From Phycisphaerales bacterium (lineage in GTDB: Bacteria; Planctomycetota; Phycisphaerae; Phycisphaerales; UBA1924), in contig JAJDDK010000006.1 in the NCBI GenBank assembly GCA_029260345.1, positions 124,001 through 188,000 on the forward strand: DNA of 64,000 bases, in the 5' to 3' direction. Below are positions 59,349-64,000 of the stretch, piece by piece (the first letter of the stretch is position 1; each line of letters begins with the position of its first letter). The position numbers were made by a program, and so were the translations under genes. The notes beneath the pieces are model-generated. The model saw only the letters and a program-made list of their open reading frames with translations. It had not been told where the DNA came from and ran no database searches.

Positions 59349-60836
59349 ATGCGAATGAACAGAGCATTTGGATTGACCGGGCTGGCGCTGGGTTGCCTCG
59401 GCGCGCTGGCGCCGGTGGCGATCGCCGATCTGCCCACGCGACCGGAAGAGATCGAATACCAACCGCTGGAGTTCGATCCGCCACAGCGAAGCGACTATCG
59501 GCATGAGCTTTCCTCGGGCGTACCGGTGTACATGGCGCCGAGTTCGGAGTTTCCGCTCATCACCGTGACGTTCAGCTTCAAGGGCGGCGCGTACCTCGAT
59601 CCGCCGAATCAAACGGGTTTGGCGAACATGACCGGCGCGATGATTCGTCGCGGCGGAACCGAGACCGTCTCCGCCGATGAGCTTGACGAGCAGTTCGACT
59701 TCCTCGCGGCCAACGTGTCCACCCGCGCCGGCGCCATCACGAGCACGGCGAGCATTAACGCGCTCAAGAGCAACTTCGACGAAGCGTTTGCGCTCTTCAT
59801 GGACATGGTCCGCCATCCGGGATTCGAGCCGGACAAAGTTGAATTGTTCCGCAAAGAAATCATCGAGTCGATGAAGCAGCGCAACGACGATGCGCAGAGC
59901 ATTCTCAACATGGAATGGGAAATGCTGATGTACGGCGAGGACCATTTCGAGGGTCGCCAGCCAACCATTGAAACGATCAACAACATCACCATCGCCGACA
60001 TGCACGCCTTCCACGCCATGGTGTTTCAGCCGGGCAATCTGATCATCGGCGTCACGGGTGATTTTGATTCGCAGCGCATGTTGGATCAGCTTGAGAACGC
60101 GCTTTCCGGCTGGGAGCGTCGCAGCGCCATGGCCGATCCGCCGGCGCCGACTAACGTGCTCGAACCTGGCGTCTATCACGTCGAGAAGGACATCCCGCAA
60201 GGCAAGGTCTACATCGGGCAGCGCGGCGTGATGCGCGATGACCCGGACCAGTTTTCCCTACAGGTCATGAATGACATCCTCGGCGGCGGCGGGTTCACCA
60301 GCCGACTCGTCGGGCGCGTGCGCAGCGATGAAGGACTGGCATATTCCGTCGGTTCGCGCATGGCGATGCCGCCGTACTACCCCGGTGAGTTCCGGGCGCT
60401 ATTCCAGTCCAAGAATCGAACCGTGGCTCTTGCGACCAAGATCATCCTTGAAGAGATCGAAGAGATCCGCAATGAGCTGGTCACCGAGCAGGAGCTTCAA
60501 ACCTCGAAGAACTCGTTCATCGAGACGTTCCCTCGCCGGTTTGAGTCGCGCCAGGCCATCGTGAACACGTTCATCGATGATGAGTGGACGAATCGGCCCA
60601 TGGACTACTGGGAGACATACCGCGCCAACATCGAAGCGGTCACCGCGGAAGACGTGCGCCGTGCCGCGCAGACCCACCTGCAGCCCGAAGACCTGGCGAT
60701 CCTTGTGGTCGGCAAATGGGATGAAATTGCACCGGGTGATCTCGAAGGGCGCGCCAGCATGGTGGAGTTCTTTGACGGCAAGTACGAAGAGCTTCCGCTG
60801 CGCGATCCGCTGACGCTGAAGCCCATGAAGAAGTGA
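59349..60836 (+). CDS. Exported M16 peptidase-like subunit without the zinc motif
   Basis: The 495-residue protein starts at the ATG at 59349 (MRMNRAFGLTGLALG), with GGAG about 11 bases upstream and a signal peptide ending ALAPVAIAD. The HXXEH zinc site is lost: where it should stand the sequence is TGLANMTGAMIRRGGTETVSA. The rest of the M16 fold is kept (VYMAPSSEFPLITVTFSFKGGAYLDPPNQTG; ITGDFDSQRMLDQLENAL-like VTGDFDSQ; NDILGGGGFTSRLVGRVRSDEGLAYSVGS, the Arg/Tyr region). It is therefore probably the non-catalytic partner of the preceding peptidase. Confidence 0.93.
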   Translation: MRMNRAFGLTGLALGCLGALAPVAIADLPTRPEEIEYQPLEFDPPQRSDYRHELSSGVPVYMAPSSEFPLITVTFSFKGGAYLDPPNQTGLANMTGAMIRRGGTETVSADELDEQFDFLAANVSTRAGAITSTASINALKSNFDEAFALFMDMVRHPGFEPDKVELFRKEIIESMKQRNDDAQSILNMEWEMLMYGEDHFEGRQPTIETINNITIADMHAFHAMVFQPGNLIIGVTGDFDSQRMLDQLENALSGWERRSAMADPPAPTNVLEPGVYHVEKDIPQGKVYIGQRGVMRDDPDQFSLQVMNDILGGGGFTSRLVGRVRSDEGLAYSVGSRMAMPPYYPGEFRALFQSKNRTVALATKIILEEIEEIRNELVTEQELQTSKNSFIETFPRRFESRQAIVNTFIDDEWTNRPMDYWETYRANIEAVTAEDVRRAAQTHLQPEDLAILVVGKWDEIAPGDLEGRASMVEFFDGKYEELPLRDPLTLKPMKK

Positions 60837-60880
60837 TGCGGCGCCACCACGTCGTTCACTGACATCAATCTGCTCAACCG

Positions 60881-60908
60881 CGGGCGGCTCTTCGGGGCCG
60901 CCCGTTTT
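60881..60908 (+). terminator. Rho-independent terminator
   Basis: CGGGCGGC / GCCGCCCG stem with TCTTCGGG in the loop, followed by TTTT, 45 bases after the second M16 stop. Confidence 0.85.
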
Positions 60909-61030
60909 CGTGCGCGTGCGTTCCCGAGTGGCTTAGTTCAAAGCCAAAGCGTGCGGGCGGGCCGCATCCAAACGCGATTTTGATGGGTACAGAATGGGGT
61001 GATGCACCGAACCCGAGGAATGATCGCGGC

Positions 61031-61058
61031 TTGAGATCGGGCGTTTGGCCGGTAGGCT
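61031..61058 (+). promoter_or_regulatory. Promoter of the POT transporter gene
   Basis: TTGAGA (61031-61036), 16 bases, TAGGCT (61053-61058). GGAGG (61077-61081) lies 4 bases before the ATG at 61086. Confidence 0.55.
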
Positions 61059-61085
61059 ATCGCCCACATCGCTTCCGGAGGCCCC

Positions 61086-62705
61086 ATGACTCAGACTGAC
61101 ACCGGCTCGTCGCACAAGACTCATGGCAAGTATCGGGAAACACCCGACCACACCTTGACGGGCATGCCGCCCGGCGTTCCGTACATCATCGGAAACGAAG
61201 CGGCGGAACGGTTCAGCTTCTATGGAATGCGGGCGATTCTGGTCGTCTTCATGACGCAGTTTCTGGTCAGTTCGACCGGCGCTGACGCCACCTTGAGCGA
61301 CGAGAAAGCCAAAGGAATCTTTCACTTGTTCGTCGCCGCGGCGTATTTCACACCGCTGCTCGGCGCGATGGTTTCAGACATCTTCTGGGGCAAATACAAG
61401 ACCATCCTCTACATCAGTTTGATGTACTGCGTCGGACACGGCTGCCTGGCGCTTATGGACCTCGGCCCGGTGACCGGGCTTTGGGATATGCAGCCGTTCA
61501 TGATCGCCGGTCTGGTGCTGATCGCAATCGGCGCCGGCGGCATCAAGCCGTGTGTTTCGGCAAACGTGGGCGACCAGTTCGGCAAAGGCAACAAACGGTT
61601 GATGACGCAGATCTTCAACTGGTTTTATTTCTCAATTAATGTTGGCGCTGTGGCGTCGCAGCTCCTGACGCCGTTGCTGCTCGATCGGGTCGGTCCGTGG
61701 GCGGCGTTCGGTTTGCCGGGCATTTTGATGGGCATCGCGACGCTTATTTTCTGGATGGGCCGCAAGAAGTTTGTCCATGTTCCTGCGGCAGGCTGGACAC
61801 GTTTCAAAGAGGAAACGTTCAGCAAAGACGGCATTCGCGCGTTGCTCAACCTTTCGCCACTGTTCCTGCTGTTCGTGCCGATGTTCTGGGCGATCTTTGA
61901 CCAGACGGGATCCGCGTGGGTGTTGCAGGCGGACCGCATGGATCGTGATTTCTTAGGCATATCGTGGCTGCCTTCGCAGATTCAGGCGGTCAATCCATTC
62001 CTGATTCTCGTCGGCATTCCCGTCTTCACCTATGTCGTGTATCCGGCGGTCGGTAAGATTGTCGAACCGAAGCCGCTTCGCAAGATAGGCTTTGGTTTGT
62101 TCCTGACGGCGGTGGCATTCGGCACGAGCGCGTGGATCGAAACAGGCATCGAAGCGAAGAGCCAGCAAGCTGCCGCCGCGATTTGGGTGGAATCCGGCAA
62201 CGACGGCGACGCGCCGAAACTCGCCGACACGATCAAACAAACAAGAAACATCTTGGAAGAGCGTGGCGCGACGCCGCAGGAAGCGGAAGCCGTCATTCAA
62301 GGTCATCTCACGGAGATGCCCAACGTCGGCTGGCAGTTCCTTGCGTACATCATTCTGACGGCGGCCGAAATCCTCGTGTCCATCGTGTGTCTGGAGTTTG
62401 CATATACGCAGGCGCCGCGGCGCATGAAATCGTTCATCATGGGGGTGTACTTCCTTGGTGTGTCGCTTGGCAATGTGTTCGTTTCACTGGTGAACATGGT
62501 GCTCGAAGGATTGAAGGATGAGTCCGGCGCCACGCCGCTTGATGGCGCGACGTACTACTGGTTCTTCACCGCGCTGATGGCGGGCATTTCAGTGATCTTT
62601 GTGATCTGGTCGCAGTTCTACAAGGGCCGCACCTACATCCAGGGTGATGTCGAGGAAGAGATCATCCACGCTGAGGCGACGGCTGAGGGCTCCGAGAAGT
62701 CCTGA
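61086..62705 (+). CDS. Proton-dependent oligopeptide (POT/PTR2) transporter
   Basis: A 539-residue MFS protein with 12-14 membrane segments. The POT signature ExxERFxYY-like sequence appears as NEAAERFSFYGMRA (38-50), and the second is GAGGIKPCVSANVGDQFG...FNWFYFSINVGAV. The large central loop and long C-terminal half fit the family. It imports di- or tripeptides with protons. It lies downstream of the M16 pair, which could supply peptides; the link is inferred. Confidence 0.92.
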   Translation: MTQTDTGSSHKTHGKYRETPDHTLTGMPPGVPYIIGNEAAERFSFYGMRAILVVFMTQFLVSSTGADATLSDEKAKGIFHLFVAAAYFTPLLGAMVSDIFWGKYKTILYISLMYCVGHGCLALMDLGPVTGLWDMQPFMIAGLVLIAIGAGGIKPCVSANVGDQFGKGNKRLMTQIFNWFYFSINVGAVASQLLTPLLLDRVGPWAAFGLPGILMGIATLIFWMGRKKFVHVPAAGWTRFKEETFSKDGIRALLNLSPLFLLFVPMFWAIFDQTGSAWVLQADRMDRDFLGISWLPSQIQAVNPFLILVGIPVFTYVVYPAVGKIVEPKPLRKIGFGLFLTAVAFGTSAWIETGIEAKSQQAAAAIWVESGNDGDAPKLADTIKQTRNILEERGATPQEAEAVIQGHLTEMPNVGWQFLAYIILTAAEILVSIVCLEFAYTQAPRRMKSFIMGVYFLGVSLGNVFVSLVNMVLEGLKDESGATPLDGATYYWFFTALMAGISVIFVIWSQFYKGRTYIQGDVEEEIIHAEATAEGSEKS

Positions 62706-62755
62706 TCGAGATCGGTGAGCGGCAGATCTTCGGCTCACATGGCAATGAACTCATC

Positions 62756-62789
62756 GACCGCCGCGGGACGACCTGCGGCGGTCGTTTTT
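62756..62789 (+). terminator. Rho-independent terminator
   Basis: CGACCGCCGC / GCGGCGGTCG stem with GGGACGACCT as loop, then TTTTT. It lies 50 bases after the POT stop. Confidence 0.88.
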
Positions 62790-62848
62790 CATGGCTGACC
62801 GAGAGCATCGCTGGACAAGTCAGCGCCTCGTCGAGGAAGATAGACCGC

Positions 62849-64000
62849 ATGAACACAACCATGCGTCTCGTCGGACTCGTGATCATCCTTGGCGTTCTTG
62901 CCTCGACGCAAACCGGCTGCTCATCGCACAAGAGCGCGGCAGTGGTCGAATCGGCGCCGATCGCTGACCCCGGCTTTCTTGAGCAGTATGCCGCGACATA
63001 TCGATTCCGCGCCGGCGTGCCGACATCGATCACGCCGACGCCGCAGAATGATGCGGTGCTGTTCCTGCGATCGGGGCCGCGCAGTGTCGTGCGCGATTTG
63101 TATTCGTATGACGTCGAAACCGGCGAAGAGCGCGTGCTGTTGACGGCGGATCAGATTCTTCAGGGTGAGACCGAAGTGCTGACTGCCGAGGAGAAAGCTC
63201 GGCGCGAGCGCATGCGGCTCTCTGCGCGAGGCATTGCGACGTATTCCTTGTCTGAGGATGGCACTCAGATTCTCGTTCCGCTTTCCGGCGATCTGTATGT
63301 TGTGGATCGGATGACCGGTTCGGTGCGCACGCTCTCAAGCGATGCCGGTTATCCGATCGATCCGCAGTTCTCCCCAGACGCAAGCATGATCGGCGTGGTG
63401 CGCGACAACGACCTCTATGTCATGGAAGTGTCAACTGGCGCCGAAGCGCGGCTCACGCTGCGTGAGCACGACGCTATTAGTTATGGCGTTTCCGAGTTTG
63501 TTGCGCAAGAGGAGATGAGTCGTCACCACGGATTCTGGTGGTCGCCGGACGGCGAGCGCATCGCATTTCAGCGCACGGATGAAAGCGACGTCGAAGTGCT
63601 GCGCATCATGGACCCCACGAAACCGGAGAATCCGCCGCAGGAGTGGAGATATCCGCGACCGGGCAAGACAAACGCGACGGTTGAACTGGGAATTATGCGT
63701 GTGCCGGCGTTGAACACGACGGGCGAGACGCCTGTTCCACCGACCTCCGAAACGATTTGGGTGCAGTGGGATCGCGAACAGTACCCGTATCTCGCAACGG
63801 TGAAGTGGAGCAAGCACGGTCCGCTCACGATTCTTGTGCAAAATCGAAAGCAAACGGAAGCGGTGCTGCTCGCCGTTGATGAAGAGACGGGATACACGAC
63901 GCCGCTGCTGATTGAGTTTGACACCGCGTGGGTGAATCTCGATCAAGATATGCCCGTGTGGCTGCCAGATGACGCCGGCTTCCTATGGACGACGGAGCGC
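62849..64000 (+). CDS. Dipeptidyl peptidase IV-like lipoprotein, 5' part
   Basis: The frame opens at the ATG at 62849, with AGGAAG upstream, and runs to the window end, so the catalytic C-terminal domain is missing. A lipoprotein signal (MRLVGLVIILGVLASTQTGC, lipobox with Cys24) is followed by the DPP-IV N-terminal propeller: FLRSGPRSVVRDLYSYDVETGEERVLL, LSEDGTQILVPLSGDLYVVDRMTGSV, FSPDASMIGVVRDNDLYVMEVSTG and the typical FVAQEEMSRHHGFWWSPDGERIAFQRTDES. Together with the M16 pair and POT carrier, a peptide-scavenging set is suggested. Confidence 0.9.
   Translation, partial: MNTTMRLVGLVIILGVLASTQTGCSSHKSAAVVESAPIADPGFLEQYAATYRFRAGVPTSITPTPQNDAVLFLRSGPRSVVRDLYSYDVETGEERVLLTADQILQGETEVLTAEEKARRERMRLSARGIATYSLSEDGTQILVPLSGDLYVVDRMTGSVRTLSSDAGYPIDPQFSPDASMIGVVRDNDLYVMEVSTGAEARLTLREHDAISYGVSEFVAQEEMSRHHGFWWSPDGERIAFQRTDESDVEVLRIMDPTKPENPPQEWRYPRPGKTNATVELGIMRVPALNTTGETPVPPTSETIWVQWDREQYPYLATVKWSKHGPLTILVQNRKQTEAVLLAVDEETGYTTPLLIEFDTAWVNLDQDMPVWLPDDAGFLWTTER

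Overview
The window comes from a GC-rich bacterium (about 60% G+C by eye) that looks like a planctomycete, most likely of the Phycisphaerae type. Reasons: six large exported proteins end in dockerin-like calcium-binding repeats of the form DxNxDGxVNGxDLAxLLAxW; small-protein and fusion architectures typical of that phylum occur; several genes appear to be leaderless; and a SPERQRG-type repeat sits inside purL. No rRNA, phage or CRISPR array is visible. One tRNA-Ser(CGA) is present.

Layout. 1-5.5 kb: the 3' end of ftsY, then two exported dockerin-repeat proteins. 5.7-9.3 kb: a pyruvate dehydrogenase operon (E1 alpha, E1 beta, E2) without E3. 9.4-21.1 kb: four more exported dockerin proteins (an FG-GAP propeller, a TIGR03790-like protein, an alpha/beta hydrolase-like protein and a long VCBS/FG-GAP protein), interspersed with ppk1, a PTPS/QueD-like enzyme whose catalytic Cys is replaced, a GlmM-type phosphohexomutase and a DUF167 protein. 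21.3-30.9 kb: prkA kinase, trmB, a RAYT transposase between perfect inverted REP hairpins, a Cof-type HAD phosphatase, a pyruvate phosphate dikinase with a histone-H1-like Lys-rich tail, and pabB overlapping a Nudix gene. 31.1-37.5 kb: a cobalamin-binding/MeaB GTPase fusion with no mutase domain, a SpoIIE-type phosphatase, DUF1579, a PurS-PurS-PurL fusion and DUF3303.

37.6-41.0 kb: a three-gene operon (isochorismatase-YHS fusion, DUF1348, AhpD-like) divergent from its probable TetR repressor, with two matching operators between them. 41.3-43.5 kb: an M3 peptidase lipoprotein. 43.6-53.6 kb: an almost uninterrupted ten-gene minus-strand run encoding an Mrp Na+/H+ antiporter (MrpA-B fusion, C, D, E, F, G), two CPA2-type antiporters, a PII-like protein and a PTS-IIA-like protein. 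This looks like an ion and pH homeostasis island with its own regulators. 53.8-54.6 kb: three tandem small membrane proteins sharing a C-terminal REIAAYxAEGSxxxxEaeRxL motif. 55-64 kb: queA, htpX divergent from a catalytic/non-catalytic M16 peptidase pair, a POT peptide transporter, and the 5' part of a DPP-IV-like lipoprotein that runs off the window. The last group suggests export-linked proteolysis and peptide uptake.

Functional calls rest on motif reading only; no database search was run. Start codons were chosen from Shine-Dalgarno sites, signal peptides, overlaps or leaderless promoter geometry, so several differ from the longest open frame.
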